Assembly: GCF_902506575.1 (NCBI RefSeq)
Contig: NZ_LR732544.1
Location: 1,043,199-1,107,198, forward strand
Direction of reading: 5' to 3'
DNA: 64,000 nucleotides
From: Streptomyces mexicanus
Lineage (GTDB): Bacteria; Actinomycetota; Actinomycetes; Streptomycetales; Streptomycetaceae
The position numbers and the translations under genes are program-made. Shown here in pieces: positions 43,662-53,585 of the stretch. Below the pieces are notes generated by a model. That model saw nothing but the letters and a program-made list of their open reading frames with translations, was not told where the DNA came from and did not search any database. Every line of letters starts with the position of its first letter. The stretch's first letter is position 1.

Positions 43662-45440
43662 GTGGCTCGTTCCAACGACGAGATCGCCGCGCTGTTCGCC
43701 GAGTACGCGGATCTGATCTCGATCACCGGAGGAGACGCGTACAAGGCACGTGTCTACGAGAAGGCCGCCCGGTCGGTGGGCGGCTACCACGCCGACGTGG
43801 CCACCCTCGACGTCAAGGGCCTGCAGGAGATACCCAACGTCGGCAAGTCGATCGCGGAGAAGATCGTCGAGTACTTCCGCACCGGCAAGGTGTCCGCGGT
43901 GGAGGAACTGCGGGCGAAGATCCCCTCGGGTGTGCGGCGGCTGACGGCCATCCCCACGCTCGGCCCGAAGAAGGCCTGTGTCCTGTACGAGGAGCTGGGC
44001 ATCTCCTCGGTGGAGGAGCTGGCCGAGGCCATCCGTGCCGAGCGGCTGCGCGACCTGAAGGGCTTCGGCCCCAGGACCGAGGAGAACATCCTGCACGGCA
44101 TCGAGCTGCTGCGGTCCTCCTCGGACCGGGTCCTGCTGGATGTGGCCGCCGACCTCGCCGAGGACGTCGTCGCCGCGCTGTCCGCGGTGACCGGTTGCCT
44201 GCGGTGCACGTACGCCGGTTCGCTGCGCCGCTTCCGCGAGACCATCGGGGACATCGACGTGCTGACCGCGGCGACCGATCCGGGGCCGCTGATGCGGGCG
44301 TTCACCGAGCTGCCGTACGTCTCGGAGGTCGTCGCCCGCGGTGAGAAGAAGACCTCGGTCCGCACCACCAGGGGCCTCTCCGTCGACCTGCGGGTCGTCC
44401 CGCCCGATTCCTGGGGCGCGGCCCTGCAGTACTTCACCGGCGCCAAGGCGCACAACATCCGCACCCGCGAACTCGCCGTCCACCAGAAGCTGAAGCTGTC
44501 CGAGTACGGGCTGTTCGACGCCGAGACCGGCGAGAAGATCGTCTCCGAGACGGAGGAGGAGGTCTACGCCCGGCTCGGACTGCCCTGGATCCCGCCCCCA
44601 CTGCGCGAGGACCGCGGGGAGATCGAGGCCGGACTGCGCGGCGAGCTGCCCGAGTTGGTCGAGGAGGCGCAGCTCCGCGGCGACCTGCACACCCACACCG
44701 ACCTCACCGACGGCCTGGCCCCGCTGGAGGAGATGGTCGAGGCGGCCGCGCGGCGCGGCTACGCCTACTACGCGGTGACCGACCACGGACCCGCCCTGTC
44801 CATGCAGCGCATGACGGACGAGCGGATGCTGGCCCAGCGCGAGCAGGTGCGTGCCCTCGACGGCGTCTACGGCCGCAACGGGCGGCGCGCCCGGGGCGGG
44901 GGCATGCGCCTGCTGCACGGCGCCGAGCTGAACATCGACCCCGACGGCGGCGTGGACTGGCCGGAGGACTTCCTGGCCGGCTTCGACCTGTGCGTGGCCT
45001 CGGTGCACTCGCACTTCAACCGGTCGCGCCGGGAGCTGACCCGGCGGCTGGTGCGGGCCTGCGAGAACCCGTACGTCGACATCATCGGCCATCCCACCAC
45101 CCGGATCATCGGCAGACGGCCGGGCCTGGACGCCGACTGGGACGAGGTGTTCGCCGCCTGCGCCCGCACCGGCACCGCACTGGAGATCAACGCCCACCCG
45201 GACCGGCTGGACCTGCGCGACGAGGACATCCTGCGGGCCAGGCGCCACGGCGTGAAGTTCGCCGTCGACAGCGACGCCCACGCCACCGTGCACCTGGCCA
45301 CCATCCGCTACGGGGTGGGCACGGCGCAGCGCGGCTGGCTCACCCAGGACGACGTGATCAACACCTGGCCCGAGGCGCGGCTGCGCCGCTTCCTGCGCAA
45401 GGGCCGCACCAAGCGGCGCCCCGGGCGCTCCGCGGCCTGA
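43662..45440 (+). CDS. polX: PolX-type DNA polymerase/3'-5' exonuclease with PHP domain
   Basis: 592 aa from GTG 43662, which may be leaderless (TAACCT lies 7 nt upstream). Helix-hairpin-helix region (about 8-130), nucleotidyltransferase palm with GSLRRFRETIGDIDVL (about 187-202) and a C-terminal PHP domain starting GDLHTHTDLTDG (about 344), with further His/Asp ligands in VTDHGP, SVHSHFN and HPTTRIIGRRPG. Bacterial PolX fills short gaps in repair and trims 3' ends. The PHP ligands look complete. Confidence 0.92.
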   Translation: MARSNDEIAALFAEYADLISITGGDAYKARVYEKAARSVGGYHADVATLDVKGLQEIPNVGKSIAEKIVEYFRTGKVSAVEELRAKIPSGVRRLTAIPTLGPKKACVLYEELGISSVEELAEAIRAERLRDLKGFGPRTEENILHGIELLRSSSDRVLLDVAADLAEDVVAALSAVTGCLRCTYAGSLRRFRETIGDIDVLTAATDPGPLMRAFTELPYVSEVVARGEKKTSVRTTRGLSVDLRVVPPDSWGAALQYFTGAKAHNIRTRELAVHQKLKLSEYGLFDAETGEKIVSETEEEVYARLGLPWIPPPLREDRGEIEAGLRGELPELVEEAQLRGDLHTHTDLTDGLAPLEEMVEAAARRGYAYYAVTDHGPALSMQRMTDERMLAQREQVRALDGVYGRNGRRARGGGMRLLHGAELNIDPDGGVDWPEDFLAGFDLCVASVHSHFNRSRRELTRRLVRACENPYVDIIGHPTTRIIGRRPGLDADWDEVFAACARTGTALEINAHPDRLDLRDEDILRARRHGVKFAVDSDAHATVHLATIRYGVGTAQRGWLTQDDVINTWPEARLRRFLRKGRTKRRPGRSAA

Positions 45441-45616
45441 CCGGCCGGGCGGGGTTTTCCGGCACCCCGGGCAGGGACCGCGGCCCCGGTGCGTGAAACA
45501 CCCGGTACGGGGGCAGTCGGAGGCGTTGTGCGCGAACCCGCGGAGCGCCCGGGGCCGGGCGAGGTGACCGCAGGGACGGGTGACAACAGGCACGGCCGTC
45601 GTGAAGGAGCCCGCGC

Positions 45617-46519
45617 GTGACCGCTCGGCGATCTCGGACCTCGGATGCGGCGCCCACCGCGCCCGTGACGGTGGTGGTGGCCACCTTGAACCGCCGCGAG
45701 GAGTTGCGCGGCACCCTGGGGCGGCTGACCCGGCTGCCGGAGAGCCCGCCGGTCGTCGTCGTGGACAACGGTTCGGCCGACGGCACCGCCGCCATGGTCG
45801 CCGCTCGCTTCCCGCAGGTCACGCTGGTGCGGCTGCGGGAGAACCGGGGCGCGTGCGCGCGCAACATCGGCGTCCGGCTGGCCCGTACCCCGTACGTGGC
45901 CTTCAGCGACGACGACTCGTGGTGGGAGCCGTACTCCCGGGCCCGGGCCGCGGACCTGTTCGACCGCCACGCGCGCCTGGGCCTGCTGGTGGCACGGCTG
46001 CGCACCGGCGAGGCCGGCCGGACGGATCCCGTCTCGCTGAAGATGGCGTCGGCGCCGCTGGGCCGGGAGGCGGACCTGCCCGGCCCGAGCGTGCTGGGCT
46101 TTCCCGCCTGCGCGGCGGTCGTGCGGCGCGCGGCGTTCCTCTCCGTCGGCGGCTTCGACGAACTGCTGTTCTTCGGGGGCGAGGAGAGCCTGCTGGCCGT
46201 CGACCTGGCCGCGGCCGGCTGGGGGCTGGCCTACGTGTCCGCCGTGCAGGCACGCCACCTGCCGTCGCCGTTGCGGGAGACGCCCGCGCGACGCTGGTCC
46301 CTGCACCAGCGCAACGACGTCCTCGTGCACTGGATGCGCCTGCCCCTGAGGGACGCCGCGCGCCGGACGGCCATGCTCGCCGGGCGGGCCGTCCGCGACC
46401 CGGCCGCCGCTCGCGCCCTGTGCGGCCTGCTGCGCCGCCTGCCCGGCGGCATCGCCCGCCGTCGGCCCGTACCCCCGTCCGTGGTGCGCCGGCTCGCCGT
46501 GCTGGGGGAACTGCGCTGA
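45617..46519 (+). CDS. Family 2 glycosyltransferase
   Basis: 300 aa from GTG 45617 (AAGGAG 7 nt upstream). A GT-A fold with VTVVVATLNRREEL, VVVDNGSADGT and the DxD-like FSDDDSWW (about 95-102), then the acceptor-side GGFDELLFFGGEESLLAVDLAAAGW. No membrane helix. The sugar donor and acceptor are unknown. No cell-wall or glycopeptide cluster is adjacent. Confidence 0.88.
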   Translation: MTARRSRTSDAAPTAPVTVVVATLNRREELRGTLGRLTRLPESPPVVVVDNGSADGTAAMVAARFPQVTLVRLRENRGACARNIGVRLARTPYVAFSDDDSWWEPYSRARAADLFDRHARLGLLVARLRTGEAGRTDPVSLKMASAPLGREADLPGPSVLGFPACAAVVRRAAFLSVGGFDELLFFGGEESLLAVDLAAAGWGLAYVSAVQARHLPSPLRETPARRWSLHQRNDVLVHWMRLPLRDAARRTAMLAGRAVRDPAAARALCGLLRRLPGGIARRRPVPPSVVRRLAVLGELR

Positions 46520-46627
46520 CGAGGAGCGGCCGGCGGGCCGTGGACTCGGCGCGAGCCGGATGCGGGCAGGGCAGGGCGGGGTGCGGCCGGAGGAACCGGA
46601 CAGGGCGCGGCGGATGCCGCCGTGCGG

Positions 46628-46808
46628 CTAGGGCGTGTTTCGAAAGTAGCGTCGTCCGCCCGGAGGGCGGGGCCCGCGGCGTCTGGCGCGGTGCATCGCA
46701 AGGCGGAGGGTCGTCCGCGTACGGGGCGTACGCGGACGAGCCCGACAACGCGGCGAGGTGCCGTGCCAGGCGTCGCGGGCCAGACGGGACTTTCGAAACA
46801 CGCCCTAG
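46628..46808. mobile_element. MITE-like element, 181 bp with 20-bp perfect terminal repeats
   Basis: 46628-46647 (CTAGGGCGTGTTTCGAAA and two more bases) and 46789-46808 are exact inverted complements. The ends read CTAG, which may be the target duplication. The interior has no gene but contains a strong hairpin, CGTCCGCGTAC...GTACGCGGACG (about 46709-46737). Similar short elements with GGGCGTGTTTCGAAAGT ends are, as I recall, widespread in Streptomyces; a related transposase is not present here. The right end contributes the TAG stop of the next gene. Confidence 0.82.
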
Positions 46809-48115
46809 AGGACCGTCAGGTCCGTGACGTCGCGGTAGCGCAGCACCACGCCCACGCCGTCGGTCAGAGGTGTCTCGTCCGGCGGCAGCACGACCAGGTC
46901 CGCTCCCGTGCGCACGGCGGCGTGCAGCAGTGCCGACCCGGCCGGCTCCCCCCGCACGTCGCTGGTGCCGAACGACCGCAGCTCGGCGGCCGTCAGGGCG
47001 ATCTGGTCGGGGCGTGTGCCCGTCCACAGGTGCTCGGGCAGCCGCAGGGGCGGACTGAGCAGAACGGCCTGGGCCTGGCCGCGCTGCAGGGCCGTGACGG
47101 CGGCGGCGATGCCCTCGGACCGGTGGCGGTGCCTGGCGCGCTGGGTGAAGAAGACGTCCACGTGCCGCTCGTCCGCCCTGCTGAGACATCCGTCGAGGAC
47201 GCGGGCCACGTGCGCCTCGGCCAGGGCACGCCCGGCGGGGTGGCCGCTCTCGGTGCCGTCGTCCACCTCGTCGTTCATGTCGTGCGTGGCGCGCCGGTCG
47301 TCGTGCTCCTCGCTCACCTCGCTCCGGTCGTCCAGGTCGCCCAGGTCGCTCACGTCGGTCCCGTCGCTCCCCTCGCTCCCCTCGCTCCCCTCGCTCACGT
47401 CGATCCCGTCGCTCACGTCGCTCGCGTCGTTGTCGACGACCGTCAGGCTGTTCTGGAGCTGGATGGGCAGGCGGTTGACCAGGACGCCGGACAGCCAGGG
47501 GTCGCCGGCGTCCCGGCACACCACGACGACCTCGGCCCGGTGGCCGTCGGCCAGGTCCGCCAGGTCCCGTGCGACCTGGTGGGCCGAGCGCGGCCAGTCC
47601 GCCACGGGTAGCCGGCGGCTCAGGCGTCGTCCCGGGGCGATGCGGCTCATGGGCCACCGGCCGGCCTCGCCGACGACGAGCACCTGCCCGGCCCCGTCCC
47701 GAGGGGTGTCGGCGCCGCCGCCGGGAGGCGGGGCGGTGCGGGTGAGGACGACGGCCAGGTACGGGATGTCGGGGGCGTGCGCGAGGGCGACCGGCAGGGT
47801 GTCGGGCAGCGGACCGAACCGGGCGGTGTCGTGCTCGGGCGGGTCGGGCAGTTCCGCCGCCAGGCCGAGACGTCCGTGCGCGGCGAACAGAGCCTGCCCG
47901 TGCCGTCCGGGAATCGCGCGGTCCGCTCCGACCACGTCGTCCAGGGCGCCGACCGTGGCCTCGTCCGCTCCCTGGGCGCGCAGCGCCGCCCGCAGCTGCC
48001 GCCAGCGCAGTGCGATCGCCCTGTCCGGGTCCTCGATGTCCCTGGAGGTGTCCAGGTGGACACTGGCCCAGGGACCGGGCCCGCCGGTGACGGGTTCCAG
48101 GAACGACAGCTTCAT
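46805..48115 (-). CDS. Rv2629/Vms1-like (bacterial eRF1-type) protein with acidic repeat insert
   Basis: 436 aa from ATG 48115 (GAGGG 6 nt upstream). The overall pattern (MKLSFLEPVTGGPGPWASVHLDTS, RWRQLRAALRAQGADEATV, C-terminal VLSPPLRLPEHLWTG, GTGADLVVLPPDETPL region) matches the Rv2629-like family related to eRF1/Vms1, which may act in ribosome stress. An acidic Asp/Ser/Gly/Glu-rich insert (about 230-290) comes from 9-nt tandem repeats. Its TAG stop lies within the end of the MITE, so the original C-terminus may have been changed. Confidence 0.8.
   Translation of the reverse strand: MKLSFLEPVTGGPGPWASVHLDTSRDIEDPDRAIALRWRQLRAALRAQGADEATVGALDDVVGADRAIPGRHGQALFAAHGRLGLAAELPDPPEHDTARFGPLPDTLPVALAHAPDIPYLAVVLTRTAPPPGGGADTPRDGAGQVLVVGEAGRWPMSRIAPGRRLSRRLPVADWPRSAHQVARDLADLADGHRAEVVVVCRDAGDPWLSGVLVNRLPIQLQNSLTVVDNDASDVSDGIDVSEGSEGSEGSDGTDVSDLGDLDDRSEVSEEHDDRRATHDMNDEVDDGTESGHPAGRALAEAHVARVLDGCLSRADERHVDVFFTQRARHRHRSEGIAAAVTALQRGQAQAVLLSPPLRLPEHLWTGTRPDQIALTAAELRSFGTSDVRGEPAGSALLHAAVRTGADLVVLPPDETPLTDGVGVVLRYRDVTDLTVL
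47345..47425. repeat. Nine 9-nt tandem repeats inside the coding region
   Basis: Units of the form (G/C)TCG(C/G/A)TC(C/A/G)C, in frame with the minus-strand gene and encoding DVS/EGS/DGT triplets. Copy number could change by slippage without a frameshift. Confidence 0.85.
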
Positions 48116-48254
48116 CGTGACCCTCGGCCCCCTCGTACCCCGGTCGTCGGCGCCCGGGTACCCGGCGGGCACGGTGCCAACCTCGGCGTACGCCTGCAGG
48201 GCGGCTCCGCTCCGGCCCCCGGGGCGGCGGGCGCGCCGGCCCCGGGCCGTGCGG

Positions 48255-48677
48255 TCACACGGACGCCTGGTCGCTGTCCTTCAGGGTGCCCCAGCCGTGC
48301 CAGCGCTCGATCTCGATCCAGGCGGTGACCCGGGCCCGGACGCGGTCCGGGTAGGGCTTGCCGGTGTAGTGCGTGGACAGGCGGTCGATGTCGGTCAGGC
48401 CCTCGTCGTCGCGCATCTGCGTGACCCGGCCGATGAGGGTGAGGTGTGTGTACCAGTCGTCGCCGTCGAGGACGGTCAGGGTCACCCGCGGATCGCGCCG
48501 CAGGTGCTTCAGGCGCACCCGGCCCTCGTCCAGGCTGATCAGGATCCGGCCGTCGTCCCACAGGTACCAGGTGGGCGTGGACACCGGTGCGCCGTCGGAG
48601 CGCAGGGTGGCCATGACGGCCGGGTTGGGGCGCCGCAGCAGTTCGACGGCCTCGGACGGCAGCGGTGGCTTGGACAT
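48255..48677 (-). CDS. PPOX-class F420-dependent oxidoreductase-like protein
   Basis: 140 aa from ATG 48677 (AGGGAG 5 nt upstream). Split beta-barrel with PAVMATLRSDGAPVSTPTWYLWDDGRI, RLKHLRRDPRVTLTV and a final EIERWHGWG. It belongs to the small actinobacterial flavin/deazaflavin-binding family; F420 as cofactor and the substrate are inferred. Confidence 0.87.
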   Translation of the reverse strand: MSKPPLPSEAVELLRRPNPAVMATLRSDGAPVSTPTWYLWDDGRILISLDEGRVRLKHLRRDPRVTLTVLDGDDWYTHLTLIGRVTQMRDDEGLTDIDRLSTHYTGKPYPDRVRARVTAWIEIERWHGWGTLKDSDQASV

Positions 48678-49029
48678 GTGGGCTCCCTGGGGTGCAAGAG
48701 TCGTCGGCCGGTCGGGTGCCCGGCGCGCCCGGGCGTCACACGGGCGGGGCCGGCGGCGCCCGCGCGCGCCGGGCACTGACCGTCACTCAGCATAGGCTCC
48801 GGCGCCCGGCGGACCGGGACCGGCGGGCGGTCGCGCGCGCCTCGGACGCGCGGCGCGCACGCCGCGGGATGCGCGTGTGTACGGGCGGTCGAGCCGGTCA
48901 GCCGTTCCCGGGGGACGTCCCCGCCGTCCCCCGGGACGCCGGGACGGCATCGGCGGCGGGCCGGGCGGACACGCTGGGCGGCAGGTGATCACGGCCTGTG
49001 GTCACCGCATCGACAGCCTGGAGGTTTCC
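48678..49029. other. Divergent intergenic region
   Basis: 352 nt. Contains TAGGCT at about 48793 without a matching -35, and the partly symmetric GGTGATCACGGCCTGTGGTCACC (about 48984-49006) just upstream of the SH3-domain gene. No gene seen. Confidence 0.4.
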
Positions 49030-49470
49030 ATGATCCGACGGCTTTTGACCGGTGTCCTGCCGGCCGCGGTGGCCGTGGTCGCGCTGCTGCCCGCGGCCGC
49101 CGACGCGGCACCGGCCGCTTCCGCCCCGCGCGCCGCCGTGCCGGCGGTCGCGGCCCACGAGCCGCCCTCGCTGCTGCCCGCACCCGCGCACCGCACCCAC
49201 CACGTCAGCCGGCGTGCCACGCACCGCCGTTCGAACCACCCCGTGGGAGTGGTGACCACCCGCCACGCGTCGCTCAACGTCCGCTCCGGACCCGGCACGG
49301 GTTACCGGACGATCGGCGTCCGGCACCCGGGCCGGTGGCTGGCGCTGCAGTGCCGCACCCATGGGTCGCGGGTGCGCGGCACCCACCTGTGGTACCGGCT
49401 GGCACACGGACGCGGTTACGTCTCGGCACGGTACGTGGCGGTGATCCGCGGTTCGGTGCCGTGGTGCTGA
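49030..49470 (+). CDS. Secreted bacterial SH3-domain protein
   Basis: 146 aa from ATG 49030 (GGAGG 5 nt upstream). Signal peptide (1 to about 27, VVALLPAAADAAP), a His/Arg-rich spacer, then one SH3b domain (about 75-140) with SLNVRSGPGTGYRTIGV and GYVSARYV. Such proteins usually bind cell wall; with no catalytic domain this one may be an adaptor or a wall-associated peptide. A terminator follows. Confidence 0.85.
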   Translation: MIRRLLTGVLPAAVAVVALLPAAADAAPAASAPRAAVPAVAAHEPPSLLPAPAHRTHHVSRRATHRRSNHPVGVVTTRHASLNVRSGPGTGYRTIGVRHPGRWLALQCRTHGSRVRGTHLWYRLAHGRGYVSARYVAVIRGSVPWC

Positions 49471-49503
49471 CGGGGCGTCGGCCGCAGACCTCGTGACCGC
49501 ACC

Positions 49504-49533
49504 GCCCGCCCGGGTCACTCGTCCCGGGCGGGC
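49504..49533. terminator. Terminator after the SH3-domain gene
   Basis: GCCCGCCCGGG (49504-49514) pairs perfectly with CCCGGGCGGGC (49523-49533), loop 8 nt. Confidence 0.82.
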
Positions 49534-49691
49534 CTGCGGCGTGCCGGGTGCGGGCGCGCCTCGACGACCGGTGTGCGCACCGGGCTCACCTTCCTCCTAC
49601 CTCCCGCAGGTGTGGCGGTGCCCCCACCCAGGGAAACCATTCCGACAACCGGGGCGAAACGCCCACAGCGGCAGTGGAGTCGGGAGCGGTG

Positions 49692-49949
49692 ATGCGGCAG
49701 TCCCAGGAAGCGGCACCCCCATCCGGGACGCTGGCACGGACCCTGCGCGAGCTGAGGGACCGTACGGGTCTGAGCCTGGCGGCCCTGGCCGCGCGCACTC
49801 CGTACAGCAAGTCCGCCTGGCACCGGTATCTCACCGGGGTCACCCACCCGCCCCGGTCGGCCGTGGAGGCGCTCGCCCGGCTCGCGGGCGCCGACCCGGC
49901 ACCGGCGCTGGCGCTGTGGGAGGCCGCCGGGCAGAGCCCGCCGGCGTCA
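49692..49949 (+). pseudogene. XRE-type HTH regulator, truncated after the DNA-binding domain
   Basis: ATG 49692 has GGGAG upstream. Residues 1-85 are a good XRE helix-turn-helix domain (TLARTLRELRDRTGLSLAALAARTPYSKSAWHRYLTG...ALALWEAAG). In the Streptomyces family this domain is normally followed by a membrane helix and a DUF2690-like region. Here the frame instead continues antisense through the lrp gene to 50444, which looks like chance. I read it as a 3'-truncated gene; a short HTH-only protein is possible. Confidence 0.55.
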
Positions 49950-50477
49950 GATGCGCGGCGGGCGGGCCTCGTACGGCGTGGAGAGGACGACCGTCGTACG
50001 GGTCGACACGCCCGCCAGGCTGCGCACGCGGGCCAGGAGTTCCTCCAGCTCGTGCGGGGTGGCCACGCGCACCTTGAGGATGTAGTTCTCGTCGCCCGCC
50101 ACGCTGTGGCAGGCCTCGATCTCCGGGACTCCGGCCAGCCGGTCGGCGATGTCGTCGGGGGCGCTGGGGTCGAAGGGTTTCACCGAGATGAACGCCGTCA
50201 TGGGCAGCCCCACGGCCTCGGGGTCGACGACCGCGGCGTACCCGCGGATGACGCCACGCTGCTCCAGCCGCCGCACCCGCTGGTGCACGGCCGACGTGGA
50301 CAGGCCCGTGGCCTTGCCCAGGTCGGTGTAGCTCATCCGCCCGTCCTTGACGAGCAGCTGCACGATCTGTCGGTCCAGCTCCTCCAGGGCGCAAGAACCT
50401 ACAGGGCGCCGAGGGCCGCGTGGGGGCCGCGCCCGCCGCCGTGAGCACCTGCGCCGAGCATGTGAGAAACGCCACAC
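49947..50477 (-). CDS. Lrp/AsnC-family regulator
   Basis: The conserved protein starts about ELDRQIVQLLVKDGRMSYTDLGKATGLSTSAVHQRVRRLEQRG (HTH), followed by an AsnC/RAM ligand domain ending STPYEARPPRI. The longest frame begins at ATG 50477 but adds an Arg-rich N-terminus foreign to the family. The conserved part has no ATG, GTG or TTG directly before it; CTG 50387 (146 aa) is the closest candidate. Lrp proteins bind amino acids and regulate amino-acid metabolism. Confidence 0.85.
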   Translation of the reverse strand: MWRFSHARRRCSRRRARPPRGPRRPVGSCALEELDRQIVQLLVKDGRMSYTDLGKATGLSTSAVHQRVRRLEQRGVIRGYAAVVDPEAVGLPMTAFISVKPFDPSAPDDIADRLAGVPEIEACHSVAGDENYILKVRVATPHELEELLARVRSLAGVSTRTTVVLSTPYEARPPRI

Positions 50478-50590
50478 TCTTCGAGCGCCCTCCGTAATGC
50501 TCTCGTGATTACCTGCGAGACCTGACGGGAAGTGCTTGCTGTGGTCGAGGCCGCAGTGCCTTCACGGCCCAGCCTTAGGGGGAGAATCCC

Positions 50591-51022
50591 ATGCACAGTG
50601 TCAAGCGCCGTTCCGTGTCCAAGCGGCAGCAGCCGGTCGTCGAGTCCCAGCCGGAGGGCGTCGAACCCGACGACTTCGACGCCGAGGAGTTCGACGACTA
50701 CGACACCTTCGAGATGTACCGGGTGATCTGCCCGGAGTGCGCGCAGCCCATCGCCCTGCTGGCGGACGAGGAGGTCCTGCCGGAGCACGCGCTGTGCGCC
50801 TCGCCGTGGAACCCGTTCGGGCTCACGGTCTGCGCCGGCACCGGCCGCAAGGCCTCCGAGGCCCGCCCGGCGGACGAGTCGTACGCCCCGCAGGAGCAGC
50901 AGACCGTCCTGCTGCTGACGCTCCCTCAGGGGCTGGACTGGCGAACGCAGCCGTTCTCCCACGTCGGCGGCCCGGGCTCGCGCCCGATGCGCGTGCCGGT
51001 GATGCGCCGCCCCGCCGCCTGA
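50591..51022 (+). CDS. Conserved Streptomyces protein of unknown function
   Basis: 143 aa from ATG 50591 (GGGGGAG 6 nt upstream). It has an acidic N-terminal segment (EPDDFDAEEFDDYDTFE) and a CPEC...C pattern (about 50-80) that may bind zinc. I do not recognise a named family, but codon use and the strong ribosome site support a real gene. It is divergent from lrp across 113 nt. Confidence 0.7.
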   Translation: MHSVKRRSVSKRQQPVVESQPEGVEPDDFDAEEFDDYDTFEMYRVICPECAQPIALLADEEVLPEHALCASPWNPFGLTVCAGTGRKASEARPADESYAPQEQQTVLLLTLPQGLDWRTQPFSHVGGPGSRPMRVPVMRRPAA

Positions 51023-51487
51023 GCGGCCGTTCCGCCGCACCGGCGCCCGCCCGCGGCCGACACCTCACCCGCGGGCGACTCCGCCCACGACCGGGCACCG
51101 CACCCACGACCGGTGCCACCCGTGCCCGGCGCCCCGCCCGCGGGCGGTACCACCTGCGGCCGGTGTCACCGGTGCGTGCCACCCGTACCGGTCACCCCCG
51201 CCCGCGGTCGGCAGTGCGAAACCGCCCGCAACCGGCGGGTCGGCACCACCCGCGACCGGCACCACCCCTGCACCATGGCGCACGACGCCGCCGTGGTGCG
51301 GGTCCCTCCGTCCGGTCCGGGTCCTCCGGCAGCCATGCCTGCGGCGCCCCACGCGGGACCGCCGGCGCCATAAGGGCGGGGCCCCGCACGCCGTGCCGCG
51401 GGCGGCGTCACGGTGGCGGACGGCGGTGAACTCACGCGCGATTCCGGCGAGCGGTGACCTGTCCGCCCCGCACCGCGTTGCCCTGGT
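51023..51487. other. 465-nt region without a gene; degenerate ACCGG/CCGGT repeats
   Basis: Rich in ACC(C/G)G(T/C)ACC and CCGGT(G/C)ACC words (about 51085-51260) that recur irregularly. Open frames on both strands are Pro/Arg-rich and unconvincing. Confidence 0.5.
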
Positions 51488-51698
51488 ATGACCCCGATTC
51501 CCACGGCAGCCGGACGCAGGCGTCGGATCTTCGTGCCGCAGCCCACGGCCCCGCTCCCGCCGGCGCCGCCCCCGCTCCCCGACCCGCCGATCTACCGTGA
51601 CCTGGTGCGCGCCTGGGCCGACCGCGGTCGTACGCTGCCGGGGCGCCACGACCCGGAGTGGGTCCGGCTCGTGGCGCCCTTCCCCGGGCTCGGCCTGT

Positions 51699-52871
<1,173 letters not shown>

Positions 52872-53102
52872 GGCGACGCTCTCCTCCCTGTCGGGCACAT
52901 CGGCGGACGTGCGCCTTGGGTGGGGCGGCTCCGCCGGAGGGTTCCTCGGCCGGCTGATGCTTCGCACTTCCGGGTCACGGAAGTGGCTGACCAGCGGCTG
53001 TGCGCAGTGAGTATGCCCGATCGGCCGCGCGGAGTCACCGGTTAACGACCGCTTACTTCAAGAAAGGGGCGAGGGGCGGCCGGCACCGGAGGACACGCCC
53101 GG

Positions 53103-53264
53103 TCACAGCAGGCCGAGCCGGGTGACGAGCATCGCGATCACCACGACGAGGACCCAGCCGAGGACGTGCTCGAGGTACTTGGGGGCGTCGCCGTCGCCCT
53201 TCGGGCCGCCGGTGCGGACACGGGCGGGGGTGACGGAGGCCGCGGAGGCCGGGTGAGCGGTCAT
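53103..53264 (-). CDS. SCO1431-like small membrane protein
   Basis: 53 aa with one C-terminal membrane helix (VLGWVLVVVIAMLVTRLGLL) after the motif ARVRTGGPKGDGD. This matches the small Streptomyces SCO1431-type membrane protein family, of unknown role. ATG 53264 is used; upstream in-frame sequence is unlike the family. Confidence 0.72.
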   Translation of the reverse strand: MTAHPASAASVTPARVRTGGPKGDGDAPKYLEHVLGWVLVVVIAMLVTRLGLL

Positions 53265-53522
53265 GGGTTTCTCACTTGATCGGTGGTGCTGCGTGGACTC
53301 CCCCGGCGCCGGGTCGGCTCCCGGGCCCCTTGCGCCGGGTTCGCTCCCGGCCCCTCGTCCACCTTGCCACCCGCGGTGGGCGACACGGCGGAGACGTCGG
53401 TCACACAGCCGGTCCACAGAAGCTGGACCGCACCCGTATGACAGGTCCGCGACAATCAATGCCGTCACATCCCTGTACACACCCCGGTCCCCGCCGGTAC
53501 GGTCTCGGGCCGTCAGGAGTCA

Positions 53523-53536
53523 TGGGAGCGCTCCCA
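53523..53536. promoter_or_regulatory. CebR operator upstream of the GH5 cellulase
   Basis: TGGGAGCGCTCCCA, a perfect 14-bp palindrome identical to the known binding site of CebR, the cello-oligosaccharide-responsive LacI repressor of Streptomyces. It lies 49 nt before the GTG start. Confidence 0.92.
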
Positions 53537-53585
53537 TCACGTCGCTCCGCATGACGTGAGGTCCGTTCGCCCGCAGGAGGAACAT

